Shown here: positions 1 to 9,702 of the stretch, one piece after another | How positions within the stretch are numbered: the stretch's first letter is position 1 | Layout of the letters: each line of letters starts with the position of its first letter | NCBI RefSeq assembly: GCF_014191305.1 | Contig: NZ_JACHWJ010000004.1 | Span: 372,001-436,000, forward strand | Direction: 5' to 3' | From: Pseudoclavibacter helvolus | GTDB taxonomy: Bacteria; Actinomycetota; Actinomycetes; Actinomycetales; Microbacteriaceae | DNA: 64,000 nucleotides | The notes under the pieces: generated by a model | What the model was told of the DNA's origin: nothing | The model's input: only the letters and a program-made list of their open reading frames with translations | The model's database searches: none | Made by a program: the position numbers and the translations under genes

Positions 1-118
1 CCTCCGAGATGGAGTTCGAGACGGGCGCAACAAACGCCTCTTGGCCTGGTTTCAGTGTGAGCGTGTTGGCGGCGACGATGTTGTCGGCGGACAGCTCTTC
101 GATATACAGCTCGCTCAT
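1..118 (-). CDS. GNAT-family N-acetyltransferase, N-terminal part (runs off the left edge)
   Basis: Only the first 39 codons are present, reading leftwards from the ATG at 118. The start is MSELYIEELSADNIVAANTL, followed by LKPGQEAFVAPVSNSISE. The pattern of an N-terminal beta strand and then 'LxLKPGQExFVAP' is typical of diamine/spermidine-type GNAT acetyltransferases, which move an acetyl group from acetyl-CoA to an amine. The catalytic fold lies outside the window, so the substrate cannot be judged. It is divergent from icd, with an 86-base shared upstream region. Confidence 0.6.
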   Translation of the reverse strand, partial: MSELYIEELSADNIVAANTLTLKPGQEAFVAPVSNSISE

Positions 119-204
119 GCATGCAGGGTAGCGGTCCGTCTGAGTATTTCTCCGAATGCGGCCCCGGTAGGCTGTAGGCAAACCGCGCGCAGAAGGAGAA
201 CTTT

Positions 205-1422
205 ATGGCGAAGATCAAGGTCGAGGGAACGGTTGTCGAGCTCGACGGCGACGAGATGACCCGCATCATCTGGCAGAAGATCAAGGACACGCTCATCCAC
301 CCGTATCTCGACGTGAACCTCGAGTACTACGACCTGGGCATTGAGAAGCGCGACGAGACGGACGACCAGATCACGGTCGACGCGGCTCACGCGATCCAGA
401 AGCACGGCGTCGGCATCAAGTGCGCGACGATTACCCCAGACGAGGCACGCGTCGAGGAGTTCGGCCTCAAGCAGATGTGGCGCTCCCCGAATGGCACCAT
501 CCGCAACATCCTCGGTGGCGTCATCTTCCGTGAGCCCATCATCATCTCGAACATCCCCCGCCTCGTACCTGGCTGGAACAAGCCCATCATCGTGGGACGC
601 CACGCGTTCGGCGACCAGTACCGGGCTACCGACTTCCGCTTCGCGGGCGAGGGAAAGCTCACGGTCGAGTTCACGCCGGACGACGGCTCCGAGCCGCAGA
701 AGTTCGAGGTCTTCCACTCCCCGGGCGACGGAATCGCCCAGGTGCAGTACAACCTCGACGCGTCCATCACTGACTTCGCTCGTGCGTCGCTCAACTACGG
801 ACTCACGCGCGGCTACCCCGTGTACCTGTCGACGAAGAACACGATCCTGAAGAAGTACGACGGTCGCTTCAAGGACATCTTCCAGGAGATCTTCGAGGCC
901 GAGTTCAAGGAGAAGTTCGACGCAGCGGGCATCACGTACGAGCACCGCCTCATCGACGACATGGTCGCCGCTTCGCTCAAGTGGGAGGGCGGCTACGTCT
1001 GGGCCTGCAAGAACTACGACGGCGACGTCCAGTCGGACACGGTCGCGCAGGGCTTCGGCTCGCTCGGGCTCATGACGAGCGTCCTCACGACTCCTGACGG
1101 CAAGGTCGTCGAGGCTGAGGCAGCGCACGGCACGGTCACGCGCCACTACCGCCAGCACCAGCAGGGCAAGCCCACGTCGACGAACCCGATCGCTTCGATC
1201 TACGCCTGGACGCGCGGCCTCGCGCACCGCGGCAAGCTCGACGGCAACCAGGAGCTCATCGACTTCACGCAGGCGCTCGAAGAGGTTGTCATCGAGACCG
1301 TTGAGTCGGGCAAGATGACGAAGGACCTCGCCGCGCTTGTCGGTGAGGGAACGCCGTACCAGACGACCGACGACTTCATGAACTCGATCGCCGAGAACCT
1401 CGCCGCTCGAGTTTCCGCGTAA
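205..1422 (+). CDS. icd: NADP-dependent isocitrate dehydrogenase
   Basis: A 405-aa homodimer-type isocitrate dehydrogenase that oxidatively decarboxylates isocitrate to 2-oxoglutarate with NADP+ in the cytosolic TCA cycle. The substrate-binding segment [15 protein letters not shown] lies near residues 91-105, the metal-binding region [10 protein letters not shown] near 252 and the nucleotide-binding [14 protein letters not shown] near 308. Length and both ends match the eukaryote-like type II family. The ATG at 205 is preceded by AGAAGGAGAA, a strong ribosome site. The hairpin at 1451-1488 follows. The next TCA enzyme, mdh, starts 91 bases downstream on the same strand. Confidence 0.97.
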   Translation: MAKIKVEGTVVELDGDEMTRIIWQKIKDTLIHPYLDVNLEYYDLGIEKRDETDDQITVDAAHAIQKHGVGIKCATITPDEARVEEFGLKQMWRSPNGTIRNILGGVIFREPIIISNIPRLVPGWNKPIIVGRHAFGDQYRATDFRFAGEGKLTVEFTPDDGSEPQKFEVFHSPGDGIAQVQYNLDASITDFARASLNYGLTRGYPVYLSTKNTILKKYDGRFKDIFQEIFEAEFKEKFDAAGITYEHRLIDDMVAASLKWEGGYVWACKNYDGDVQSDTVAQGFGSLGLMTSVLTTPDGKVVEAEAAHGTVTRHYRQHQQGKPTSTNPIASIYAWTRGLAHRGKLDGNQELIDFTQALEEVVIETVESGKMTKDLAALVGEGTPYQTTDDFMNSIAENLAARVSA

Positions 1423-1450
1423 GCGACGCTCGACGTCCCCAGGGACTGGT

Positions 1451-1488
1451 GAAGCCCCGCATCCTGCCTCGGCAGGGTACGGGGCTTC
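1451..1488 (+). terminator. Hairpin terminator after icd
   Basis: GAAGCCCCG at 1451-1459 pairs perfectly with CGGGGCTTC at 1480-1488, and an inner CCTGCC/GGCAGG stem extends it. It lies 28 bases after the icd stop. There is only a short U-poor tail, which is usual for high-GC actinobacteria. Confidence 0.75.
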
Positions 1489-1504
1489 TGCGTTGGGCGA
1501 ATAG

Positions 1505-2512
<1,008 letters not shown>

Positions 2513-2528
2513 AGTGAGAAGAGCTGCA

Positions 2529-4367
2529 ATGACCACTGCCGAACCGGACATCCTCGCACTGGAGGTGCTGATCCGTCGCGACGGCGTCGGCGAGATTCGG
2601 GAAGGCGACTCGGTCGAGCGCATCATCGCGGCCGACGCAGACGAACTCCGCAACGAAATCATGACGCGTGTGGTCGACCGTGCGACGCGCGAACAGCTCG
2701 TGATCGACCTCCGCACGATAGACATCGACGGTGTCTTCCCGCTCCGCGTCTCGCCGGATGGCAGCCTCATCGAGACCGGGAATGTCGGTGAGCTCGCTCC
2801 CGGCGAAGACGAGCTGACCGACCGGCTCAAGCTCGGTGGGACCGAAGGTGACAGCCCCGCAGGCGACAACAACGAGGCGCAGGGAGGCGCGCTAGGGGGT
2901 GGCGAGCCGCACGTCGACGGCGGTTACGAGGCCTCGGTCGGAGCGAACAGCGACGGCTTCCTCCCGCAGGGCAATGTGCACGAGACAGTCCGCATCCCTC
3001 GAGTCGAGATGATGCACCACGCGCTCGACCACGAAGTCGAGGTCGGACCTGTGGCGCAGGATGCACAGCAGTTGGAACCTGCGCAGCCAGGGCCAGAGCC
3101 ACAGCCCCAGCCAACTCCAGCACGCGGGTTCGCGCCTGACGGTGCAGCTCAGGGCGCACCGGCCGGGGAAGCAGTCGCGCCTCCCGTGTGGTTCGAGGAC
3201 CGGATCGACGAGGACGGCCTCGAGGACACGCAGCCGTGGCAGCCGAGGTTCCCCCGGGACGCTCGAGCTCAGCGAGAGCTGGACGAGATCGAGAACGTGG
3301 AGACCGGGCCGCGCGACATCATCCGCCCCGGCCTCCCGCCGCAACCGACAAACACCGCTCCTGTTGCCGCATCCGCGTCCGTCGCCCGTGCCGCTTCCAC
3401 GACGGCTCCAGAACGCCGCAAGAGCGACACCTCGGCCCCGACGCTCGCCGACTTGCTCGCCGACAAGCAGGCGGCTCCGGAAGCGCCAGCGCAGCAGGGC
3501 TGGCGCAGTGCCCTCCGCTTCGGCACGGGCGGGCTCATCAAGCTCGGGCCAGGCGAGGCCGAGCGCGTCAAGCGCGACGAGATCCGCCGAGTGCAGCGCC
3601 AGTTCGACGGGTCGCGGACCGTTGTTGTCATGAACCCCAAGGGGGGCGCGCACAAGACCACCGCGACGCTCATGATCGCAGCCACGTTCGGCGAGATCCG
3701 CGGCGGCTACACGCTCGCCTGGGACAACAACGAGACGCGAGGCACCCTCGGGTGGCGCTCGCATGCCGGCAACCACCGCAACACGGCGGTCGACTTCCTC
3801 CGTCAGCTGCCGCGCTTCGAGGTCTCCGGCGGCGCAACCATCGCCGACGTCGACCGCTTCGTGCGTCCACAGGGTGATGCCCAGTTCGACGTCCTCGCCT
3901 CCGACGACGACGCAGCATCCGCCGCGATCATCGACGCAGAAGCCTTCTCGCGCATGCACCGCACGCTCAGTCGCTTCTACCGCGTGCTTGTTGTCGACAC
4001 GGGCAACAACATGCGTGCCAGCAACTGGGAGGCGGCCCTCGACGTCGCCGACCAGCTCGTCATCGTCTCCACGGCGCGCGAGGACACGGCGGCATCAGCC
4101 GCCTGGCTCGCCGACGGCCTGCGCGAGCGTGGGTTCGGGGAAAAGCTCGAGAACGCCGTGACGATTCTCTCGAGCCCCTCCGCGAAGGAGGACCAGGCGC
4201 TCACGGAACGCCTGCACCACCACTTCGAGCGGCTCACGCGTGCCGTGGTTGAGGTACCGTACGACCACGCCTTCGTCGGCGGCGGTGAGCTGAGCGTCTC
4301 CAGCCTCAAGCCGGCGACGCGAGACGCGTGGCGAACGGCTACAGCCGCCATCGCGGAACGCCTCTGA
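2529..4367 (+). CDS. ParA/MinD-like P-loop ATPase with altered Walker A motif
   Basis: A 612-aa protein starting at ATG 2529. It has an N-terminal region of about 100 residues, then a long Pro/Glu/Ala-rich low-complexity linker (about residues 100-320), then a C-terminal SIMIBI ATPase domain. The P-loop at residues 371-378 reads KGGAHKTT, whereas the deviant Walker A consensus is KGGxGKTT: His375 replaces the usual Gly, while both lysines and both threonines stay. A Walker B-like 'YRVLVVDTGNNMRASNW' and a switch-like 'TLAWDNNETRGTLGWR' follow. ParA/MinD relatives position DNA or protein complexes or serve secretion systems; no partner is visible here. The role is unknown. It is close behind mdh and 24 bases before the anthranilate synthase gene. 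Confidence 0.75.
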   Translation: MTTAEPDILALEVLIRRDGVGEIREGDSVERIIAADADELRNEIMTRVVDRATREQLVIDLRTIDIDGVFPLRVSPDGSLIETGNVGELAPGEDELTDRLKLGGTEGDSPAGDNNEAQGGALGGGEPHVDGGYEASVGANSDGFLPQGNVHETVRIPRVEMMHHALDHEVEVGPVAQDAQQLEPAQPGPEPQPQPTPARGFAPDGAAQGAPAGEAVAPPVWFEDRIDEDGLEDTQPWQPRFPRDARAQRELDEIENVETGPRDIIRPGLPPQPTNTAPVAASASVARAASTTAPERRKSDTSAPTLADLLADKQAAPEAPAQQGWRSALRFGTGGLIKLGPGEAERVKRDEIRRVQRQFDGSRTVVVMNPKGGAHKTTATLMIAATFGEIRGGYTLAWDNNETRGTLGWRSHAGNHRNTAVDFLRQLPRFEVSGGATIADVDRFVRPQGDAQFDVLASDDDAASAAIIDAEAFSRMHRTLSRFYRVLVVDTGNNMRASNWEAALDVADQLVIVSTAREDTAASAAWLADGLRERGFGEKLENAVTILSSPSAKEDQALTERLHHHFERLTRAVVEVPYDHAFVGGGELSVSSLKPATRDAWRTATAAIAERL

Positions 4368-4391
4368 CCGAAACCCAGACCTAGGAACCCA

Positions 4392-6542
4392 GTGCTCACG
4401 ATCTCCCACACCTCCCGTGCTGCCAGCCCGGAGGAGATGGATGACATCCAAAGCGGTCTCAACGACCGCTACGGTGTTGTCCTCTCGTCCGGCGTCGAGT
4501 ACCCGGGCAGGTACACGCGATGGGACATCGGGTTCATCGATCCTCCGCTCATGATCGAGGGGCGAGGGTTCGCCCTCCGGATGCGCGCCCTCAACGAACG
4601 GGGCAGCATCCCGCTGCGTGCGTTCACCGCGGCCTTCGAGCGACTGGACGGCGTGACCGTGCGGGTGCTCGCCGACGGCGAGGTGGAGATCGACGTCACT
4701 TCGCAGCGCGACGAGATCATCCCCGAAGAGCAGCGAACGCGCAGACGGTCGAGCTTCAGCGTGCTCAGAGCCATCATCGAGACCATGCCGGACGACGTGC
4801 CGCACCTCGGCCTCTACGGCTCGTTTGGCTACGACCTCGTTCGCCAGATCGAGGCTCTGGAGGCTCCGAACGGCGGCGACCAGAGGGACCTCGTCGTGTT
4901 CCTGCCTGACTCCGTGCTGGCCGTCGACCGGCAGCGCGGCGACGCCATGAGGCACGACTTCGAATTCTCCGACGGGGAGACGACCACTGAGGGGATGCCT
5001 CGCACAGAGGTCCTGAGCCCCTTTGTCGCGCCCGCCGCATCCGCTCAATCGTCGCGCGATCACGAACCGGGGGAGTACGCGGCCCTCGTCGAGTCGGCCA
5101 AGGCCTCGTTTGCTCGCGGCGACTTGTTCGAGGTTGTGCCAGGTCAGGCGTTCCGCCGCCCCGTTCGCACGAGCCCGGCGGACGTGTTCGCGTACCTGAA
5201 GCGCAATAATCCAGCCCCATACGCGGCACTGATGAACCTGGGAGGCCAGGAGTTCCTCGTCGGCGCCAGCCCCGAGATGTTCGTGCGGGTCGCGGGCAGC
5301 CGGGTCGAGACCGTCCCCATCTCGGGCACCATCGCGCGCGGAGTCGACGCGATCGAGGACGCCGACCGCATTCTGGAGCTTCTCAACAGCGACAAGGACC
5401 GCTCCGAGCTCACGATGTGCACCGACGTCGACCGCAACGACAAGTCGCGCGTCTGCGAGCCGGGATCGATCAAGATCATCGGCAGGCGACAGGTCGAGCT
5501 CTACTCGAAGGTCATCCACACGGTCGACCACGTCGAGGGTCGACTGCTCCCAGAGTTCGACGGGCTGGATGCGTTCGCCACGCACATGTGGGCCGTCACC
5601 GTCACCGGCGCCCCGAAGATCTGGGCCATGCGCTTCATCGACGAGCACGAGCGCAGCCCCCGAACCTGGTACGGCGGCGCCATCGGCGTGCTCCTCGCGA
5701 ACGGCGACGTCAACACGGGCCTCACGATCCGCACCGCGATGATCCGAGACGGGATCGCCGAAGTTCGCGCGGGCGGCACGCTGCTCATGGATTCGACGCC
5801 GGCCGCGGAAGAACTCGAGACCGAGATGAAGGCGTCCGCGCTCCTCGAGGCGCTTGATGCCCCCGCCGATTCCGTGCTGCCTGAGCCAGTCGCCGAGGCG
5901 GAGCCCACGCTCAGCGGGGCCGGCCACCGCATCCTCTTCCTGGATCACGAGGACTCGTTTGTGCAGATGCTCGCCGGGTACATGCGCGAGACCGGCGCCG
6001 AAGTGCGCACCGTGCGCATCCCCAAGGGCGGCATCGAGCGCGCCGAGATGGCGCGCATCCTCGACGAGCAGCAGCCCTCGCTAGTCGTCATGTCGCCGGG
6101 GCCGGGTTCGCCGAGCGACTTCAAGTCCTCCGAACTGCTCGACGAGATCGTCGAACGTTCCCTTCCCGTGTTCGGCGTCTGCCTCGGCCAGCAGGCCATC
6201 GGGGAGTACTTCGGTGCATCCCTCGGACAGCTCGGGTACCCGCTACACGGGCAGGAGCGCGATGTCATCGTCACGAACCCGGGCTTCCTCGACGCCCTCC
6301 CAGAGCGCTTCGTGACGGGCCGCTACCATTCGCTGCACATCGACCCGGCCACGATGCCCGACAGCCTCGTGCTCGTCGCCTCCGACGACGACGGCATCCC
6401 GATGGCCATCCAGCACCGGGAACTGCCGATCTTCGCAGTGCAGTTCCACCCCGAGTCGCTCATGACGCTGCGCGACTCGGCGGGTAAGCGCATCATCGAG
6501 GCCGTCATGGAGCGCATCCCCGCGCGCGTGCCCGCGTCCTGA
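4392..6542 (+). CDS. trpE(G): Anthranilate synthase, fused component I and II (TrpE-G type)
   Basis: A 716-aa fusion that makes anthranilate from chorismate and glutamine, the first step of tryptophan synthesis. The N-terminal lobe carries 'GVVLSSGVEYPGRYTRWDIGF', the form seen in rhizobial-type TrpE(G). The chorismate-binding domain spans about residues 200-490 (PISGTIARG, TMCTDVDRNDKSR, TVTGAPKIWAM). The glutamine amidotransferase domain spans about 515-716, with nucleophile Cys597 in FGVCLGQQ, SPGPGSPSDF, and His686 in QFHPES. The start is GTG 4392. A phenazine-type PhzE has the same architecture, but no phenazine genes are nearby and the N-terminal signature favours TrpE(G). Confidence 0.9.
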   Translation: MLTISHTSRAASPEEMDDIQSGLNDRYGVVLSSGVEYPGRYTRWDIGFIDPPLMIEGRGFALRMRALNERGSIPLRAFTAAFERLDGVTVRVLADGEVEIDVTSQRDEIIPEEQRTRRRSSFSVLRAIIETMPDDVPHLGLYGSFGYDLVRQIEALEAPNGGDQRDLVVFLPDSVLAVDRQRGDAMRHDFEFSDGETTTEGMPRTEVLSPFVAPAASAQSSRDHEPGEYAALVESAKASFARGDLFEVVPGQAFRRPVRTSPADVFAYLKRNNPAPYAALMNLGGQEFLVGASPEMFVRVAGSRVETVPISGTIARGVDAIEDADRILELLNSDKDRSELTMCTDVDRNDKSRVCEPGSIKIIGRRQVELYSKVIHTVDHVEGRLLPEFDGLDAFATHMWAVTVTGAPKIWAMRFIDEHERSPRTWYGGAIGVLLANGDVNTGLTIRTAMIRDGIAEVRAGGTLLMDSTPAAEELETEMKASALLEALDAPADSVLPEPVAEAEPTLSGAGHRILFLDHEDSFVQMLAGYMRETGAEVRTVRIPKGGIERAEMARILDEQQPSLVVMSPGPGSPSDFKSSELLDEIVERSLPVFGVCLGQQAIGEYFGASLGQLGYPLHGQERDVIVTNPGFLDALPERFVTGRYHSLHIDPATMPDSLVLVASDDDGIPMAIQHRELPIFAVQFHPESLMTLRDSAGKRIIEAVMERIPARVPAS

Positions 6543-6661
6543 GGTCGCACCCTTGGCCGGGGCTTCTGAGGTCGCGCCCTTGGGCGGGCAAACGGCTGCC
6601 TCCATTGCGGCTGCTTGCCGTCGCACGTCGGGCGGCCGCGTCGTGTCCTGTCGGCGCTCCT

Positions 6662-6739
6662 GGCCAACTTCCGTGATGAATGGCTCGATCCGGCGAGTTC
6701 GCGTTCGATCTGCGAGCTCTCATCACGCAAGTTGGTCAA
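6662..6739. repeat. Dispersed hairpin repeat, copy 1
   Basis: The left arm CCAACTTCCGTGATG and the reverse complement of the right arm, CCAACTTGCGTGATG, differ at one position and enclose about 42 variable bases. It lies between the convergent trpE(G) and the gene ending at 6736. The TGA at the right end of the repeat (6738-6736, minus strand) is the stop codon of that gene. Related copies lie at 8496-8571 and 9559-9637. Confidence 0.8.
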
Positions 6740-7485
6740 AGCGAGTTAGGGGCGAGCGCCCAGGTGTCGTCGCCGATGGCGGGCGCCGCACTGACCAGGG
6801 CCGAGAGCTGCGGGACGGCACCGAAAAGCGCGAGCGCGGCGGTCACCGGCCGCGAGCTCAGTGCCAAGTAGCTTCGGACGCCGTAGCCACCTCCGAGCAG
6901 CGTGTGGTCTGGGAAATCGGCCCGCAGGTAGGCGCGGCGCTTGCCATCGCCGCCTCGAAGCGTCCGACGCTCCCGGAAGTTCGTGACCACGCGGGTTTCC
7001 GGACGGGAGGTGACCTCGGATCCGGCGAGCGACCGTGTCCAGGCGACGGCCGCCGCCCCGTGCTTCTCGCCGGAGCCGAGCATGATCGCGACGTCGATCT
7101 CGTCGCCCTCACGCGCATCCAGATCGCCGACGAGTGCGGTACTGAGGCCGGGTGCCAGCCCCGCACCGAGAAGCACGGATGCTCCGGCCTCGTCCGCGGT
7201 GTGCCGGAGGGCTGCGAGGTAGGCCCCGGTCGCTGAGATGTCGACGAGTGTCGCACCGCCGAGGTGGAGAGCGACGGCCGGGGCTTCGACGCCGGAGGCG
7301 TTGATGACCACATCACTCTGCGCGGCCAACCGCTCGAAACCTTCGAGGTCTCGCGCCAGGTCCACCCGGACGCTGCCCGGCCGCGGTCGCCTGCCAGCGC
7401 GGGTCACTTCGTGCCCGTTCGCCTCCAGGAGCTCGGCGATGCTGGTGCCGACGGCGCCGCTTGCCCCGACGACGAGTGTCTTCAC
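6736..7485 (-). CDS. NAD(P)-binding Rossmann protein, saccharopine dehydrogenase-like
   Basis: A 249-aa protein with an N-terminal nucleotide-binding motif VVGASGAVGTSIAELL and a following basic 'RAGRRPRPGS' that would suit NADP. Compact saccharopine-dehydrogenase-like or NAD-epimerase-like proteins have this length. Substrate unknown. The start is GTG 7485, overlapping by four bases (GTGA) the stop of the upstream membrane-protein gene, so the two are cotranscribed. The divergent TetR gene is the likely regulator. Its stop codon is provided by hairpin repeat copy 1. Confidence 0.75.
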   Translation of the reverse strand: MKTLVVGASGAVGTSIAELLEANGHEVTRAGRRPRPGSVRVDLARDLEGFERLAAQSDVVINASGVEAPAVALHLGGATLVDISATGAYLAALRHTADEAGASVLLGAGLAPGLSTALVGDLDAREGDEIDVAIMLGSGEKHGAAAVAWTRSLAGSEVTSRPETRVVTNFRERRTLRGGDGKRRAYLRADFPDHTLLGGGYGVRSYLALSSRPVTAALALFGAVPQLSALVSAAPAIGDDTWALAPNSL

Positions 7486-7751
7486 GCCGCGGGCTCTGCT
7501 GGCGGAACCGCCACGCCCATGCCGCCGCCGGTGCTGCGGCCTCGGCGCACGACGCGGAGGTGCAGCTTCGTGAGCTGTGGCACCACGAAGTAGACGGCGA
7601 GGAGCACCACGATGGCGGTGAGCAGCGCCGTCGCCAGCAGGCCCGGCCAGGTGGGCGTAAACGTGGCGAGAAGGGCGCCGACGATCGAGACGAGCGGGAA
7701 GATCGCGAGCCAGGTGATGAAGGCGCGCTCGTGGACTGAGACGGGTGGCAT
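7482..7751 (-). CDS. Small two-helix membrane protein
   Basis: An 89-aa protein starting MPPVSVHERAFITWLAIFPL. It has two hydrophobic helices at about residues 10-30 and 38-58, then a basic cytoplasmic segment (HLRVVRRGR) and a Gly/Pro/Ala tail. The layout resembles DUF2798-like proteins, but this is a weak resemblance. ATG 7751 is preceded by GGAG at good spacing. It is the first gene of a two-gene unit divergent from a TetR regulator. Confidence 0.7.
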   Translation of the reverse strand: MPPVSVHERAFITWLAIFPLVSIVGALLATFTPTWPGLLATALLTAIVVLLAVYFVVPQLTKLHLRVVRRGRSTGGGMGVAVPPAEPAA

Positions 7752-7756
7752 GGGTA

Positions 7757-7782
7757 CTCCAAACGTTCGGTTGGATTTGGAG
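7757..7782. promoter_or_regulatory. Likely TetR operator, upstream of the two-gene unit
   Basis: CTCCAAA (7757-7763) is mirrored by TTTGGAG (7776-7782), and a nested TCCAA/TTGGA pair lies inside. It sits just upstream of the minus-strand start at 7751. A related motif, GGTTGGAGTTGG, occurs at 7815-7826 beside the TetR start, so both divergent promoters could be covered by the same repressor. Confidence 0.55.
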
Positions 7783-7805
7783 CTAGGGCCGATCTTCGGT
7801 AAAAG

Positions 7806-7832
7806 CAACTGATTGGTTGGAGTTGGTATCAT
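7806..7832 (+). promoter_or_regulatory. TetR-gene promoter with overlapping inverted repeat
   Basis: CAACT (7806-7810) and AGTTG (7821-7825) form an inverted repeat next to TATCAT at 7827-7832, a plausible -10 box. The ATG at 7838 lies at the expected transcription start, which would make the tetR mRNA leaderless; no ribosome site is visible. This fits autorepression. Confidence 0.45.
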
Positions 7833-7837
7833 TGGAC

Positions 7838-8410
7838 ATGGCCTGGGACACGGAACGCACAAAGCAGCTGCTCCTCGACTCCGCGACGAGCCACTTCAGC
7901 GAACGTGGCTGCTCCGGGGCTCGGGTCGACGCGATCGCCAAGGACGCGGGGGTCAACAAGGAGCGCATCTACCAGTACTTCGGCGACAAGCAGGCGCTGT
8001 TCGGGAGTGTCCTCCAGCACGCGCTGCTGCGCATCTTCGACGCGGCTGAGCTCACGGGCGAAGGCCCGGAGGCAGTCGGCGCCTACGCGGTGGCGCTCTT
8101 CGACCGCTACGACGAGCATCCGGAGTTGCCACGCCTCTTGGCGTGGGAGGGGCTCGAGATCAAGGGCGGACTCGCGCTCGAGGAGCGCATCGCGCGGTGT
8201 GCCGGCAAGGCTGCCGCCATTCGCTCGGCGTGCCCCGGAATGACTGAGGCAGAGTCGCGGCACGTGCTGCTTAGCGTCGTCACACTCGTCAACGGCTGGT
8301 GGACGCTCGGCCAGCTCCGCGACATCATGCTCGACGGAACTTCGGACCACGCCGACCGCCGGTCGATCCTCGCCGCGCAGGTCACAGCGGTCGCCGCGTC
8401 AGCCACCTGA
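7838..8410 (+). CDS. TetR/AcrR-family transcriptional regulator
   Basis: A 190-aa one-component repressor. The N-terminal helix-turn-helix spans about residues 10-55 (LLLDSATSHFSERGCSGARV, then DAGVNKERIYQYFGDKQALF), followed by an all-helical ligand-binding domain containing 'NGWWTLGQLRDIM'. I chose ATG 7838 over an in-frame start seven codons upstream because the TetR domain begins directly after it and a -10 box lies at 7827. It is divergent from, and probably represses, the 7751-6736 unit. The inducer is unknown. Confidence 0.88.
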   Translation: MAWDTERTKQLLLDSATSHFSERGCSGARVDAIAKDAGVNKERIYQYFGDKQALFGSVLQHALLRIFDAAELTGEGPEAVGAYAVALFDRYDEHPELPRLLAWEGLEIKGGLALEERIARCAGKAAAIRSACPGMTEAESRHVLLSVVTLVNGWWTLGQLRDIMLDGTSDHADRRSILAAQVTAVAASAT

Positions 8411-8495
8411 CTCCGCAGCGACGTTCGAGCAGGCCCGCGTTCTCAGTCGAGCAGCTCAGTTGCACCGCCGCCTCTGTCGCGTCGAACTCGCTCTG

Positions 8496-8571
8496 TCCAA
8501 CTTGCGTGATGGATGCGCGGCCGAAGGCGTGTCGAGCGCCACGAGGGCCAGGGCATCACGGAAGTTGGTCA
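8496..8571. repeat. Dispersed hairpin repeat, copy 2
   Basis: The left arm CCAACTTGCGTGATG and the reverse complement of the right arm, CCAACTTCCGTGATG, again differ only at the C/G position, now swapped relative to copy 1. It lies between the convergent tetR and nuclease genes. The TGA at 8571-8569 on the minus strand is the nuclease stop codon. Confidence 0.8.
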
Positions 8572-9465
8572 GGCGCGGCGCTTCCGAGAGTCTTGAAGGT
8601 GGCTGCCTTCGGCGAGAAGCGCCAGGAGCGTGGCCTCCACGCGCGGCCACTGATGCATCACTTGCTCATAGGTCAATCGAAGGACCCGATATCCGAGCCG
8701 GTTCAAGACAAGGTCCCTTCGACGGTCGGTCCGGGAATGCCACTCAGACGAATGAAACTCTTTGGAATCGCATTCGATGATGAGGCGGTCTCCCACCAGG
8801 AGGTCGACATTGCCAACGCGGGCCACATTGAACTGCGGAGTGACGCGGATTCCACGGAGCTGAAACCACAAGCGCACGATGCTCTCGGTGCCGGATTGGC
8901 TCCGCGCGTCCACGAACCTCAGCTTCTCGCGCGCACTCAGCGTGAGAGGGGCAGCCAGTGCGGTGAGTGTGGTTCGCGTGATGAGGCGCAACTGCAAAAC
9001 GGAGTCGGCGACGATGACGAGGTCGCGTTCGGGGAGGCACATGAGCGCGCATTCGAGAGCAAGGTCGATGTCGTCAACCGCGTGCTTCTCGAGCGGGCGA
9101 GCTTGGTGGACTGACGCTCGATGCAGGACCACTTCGGCTGCGCGGGGGCTGGATGAGGCTGTTCGCGTGATTCCGACCGCGCTCGCTGCGATTCGCGCGT
9201 GCGGTGCGGAGTGACGTAGGGTCCATGCTCCGTGGAGGCTGAGGGCAGTGAGGCAAGTGGCGCGGCCGTGCAGGCGCACAGTTTCAACGACTGCGGCGGA
9301 CGCGTCTGGCTTGGCAAACCAGCCAGGCGAAACGCGCCAGAAAGCGCCTTGGCTGAGTGCCGCCTCGAGCTCGCGGCGCGTTCCACCCTCCGCATTCCAC
9401 TCGGCACGCGAGAAGACCCCTCCGTTGGGTCGCGCGGTCGCTGTGGCAGTTGCTGGTGCTGGCAT
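8569..9465 (-). CDS. DUF559-type (Vsr-like) endonuclease-domain protein
   Basis: A 298-aa protein. The C-terminal domain (about residues 205-285) carries a PD-(D/E)XK-like core: Asp221 in VGNVDLLVGDRL, Glu231-Cys-Asp-Ser-Lys235 and His238, as in DUF559 proteins related to very-short-patch nucleases. The N-terminal 100 residues, with 'GAFWRVSPGWF' and 'LHGRATCLTALSLHGAW', resemble the AbiEi-like winged-helix region often joined to DUF559 in actinobacteria. Target and function are unknown. No partner toxin or methylase gene is adjacent, so a defence role is not shown. Confidence 0.75.
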   Translation of the reverse strand: MPAPATATATARPNGGVFSRAEWNAEGGTRRELEAALSQGAFWRVSPGWFAKPDASAAVVETVRLHGRATCLTALSLHGAWTLRHSAPHARIAASAVGITRTASSSPRAAEVVLHRASVHQARPLEKHAVDDIDLALECALMCLPERDLVIVADSVLQLRLITRTTLTALAAPLTLSAREKLRFVDARSQSGTESIVRLWFQLRGIRVTPQFNVARVGNVDLLVGDRLIIECDSKEFHSSEWHSRTDRRRDLVLNRLGYRVLRLTYEQVMHQWPRVEATLLALLAEGSHLQDSRKRRA

Positions 9466-9558
9466 GCGCCAAGCACAGCGCAGATCTACCGACGGGTGAC
9501 GGGAAGCGGGCCCCCTGTGGAGGGTTCGCTGTCCACAGCTCTCCCGCTTCGAAGTGCG

Positions 9559-9637
9559 TGGCCAAGTTCCGTGACCAGAGGGGGTGCTCAGCGCACTGGC
9601 GAGCCCGGAGTGGCCAATCCATCACGGAAGTTGGTCA
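9559..9637. repeat. Dispersed hairpin repeat, copy 3 (partly degenerate)
   Basis: The right arm reads, on the minus strand, TGACCAACTTCCGTGATGG, matching copies 1 and 2. The left arm GGCCAAGTTCCGTGACC is degenerate. It lies 66 bases beyond the purU stop codon and upstream of the nuclease gene, both on the minus strand. Confidence 0.7.
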
Positions 9638-9702
9638 GCAGTCAACGAGCAGCGGCCAGCAGCCTGTCTGACCGCAGAGCCTGCCTGAGCTCCCCGAGGG
9701 GC

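Noticed and set aside
4392-6542. Fused anthranilate synthase as PhzE of a phenazine cluster
   Set aside because: None of the other phz genes is near, and the N-terminal signature fits TrpE(G).
8569-9465. Reading the DUF559 gene as part of an abortive-infection or toxin-antitoxin system
   Set aside because: No AbiEii-type toxin or methylase lies beside it; the neighbours are tetR and purU, so a defence role is not supported by the window.
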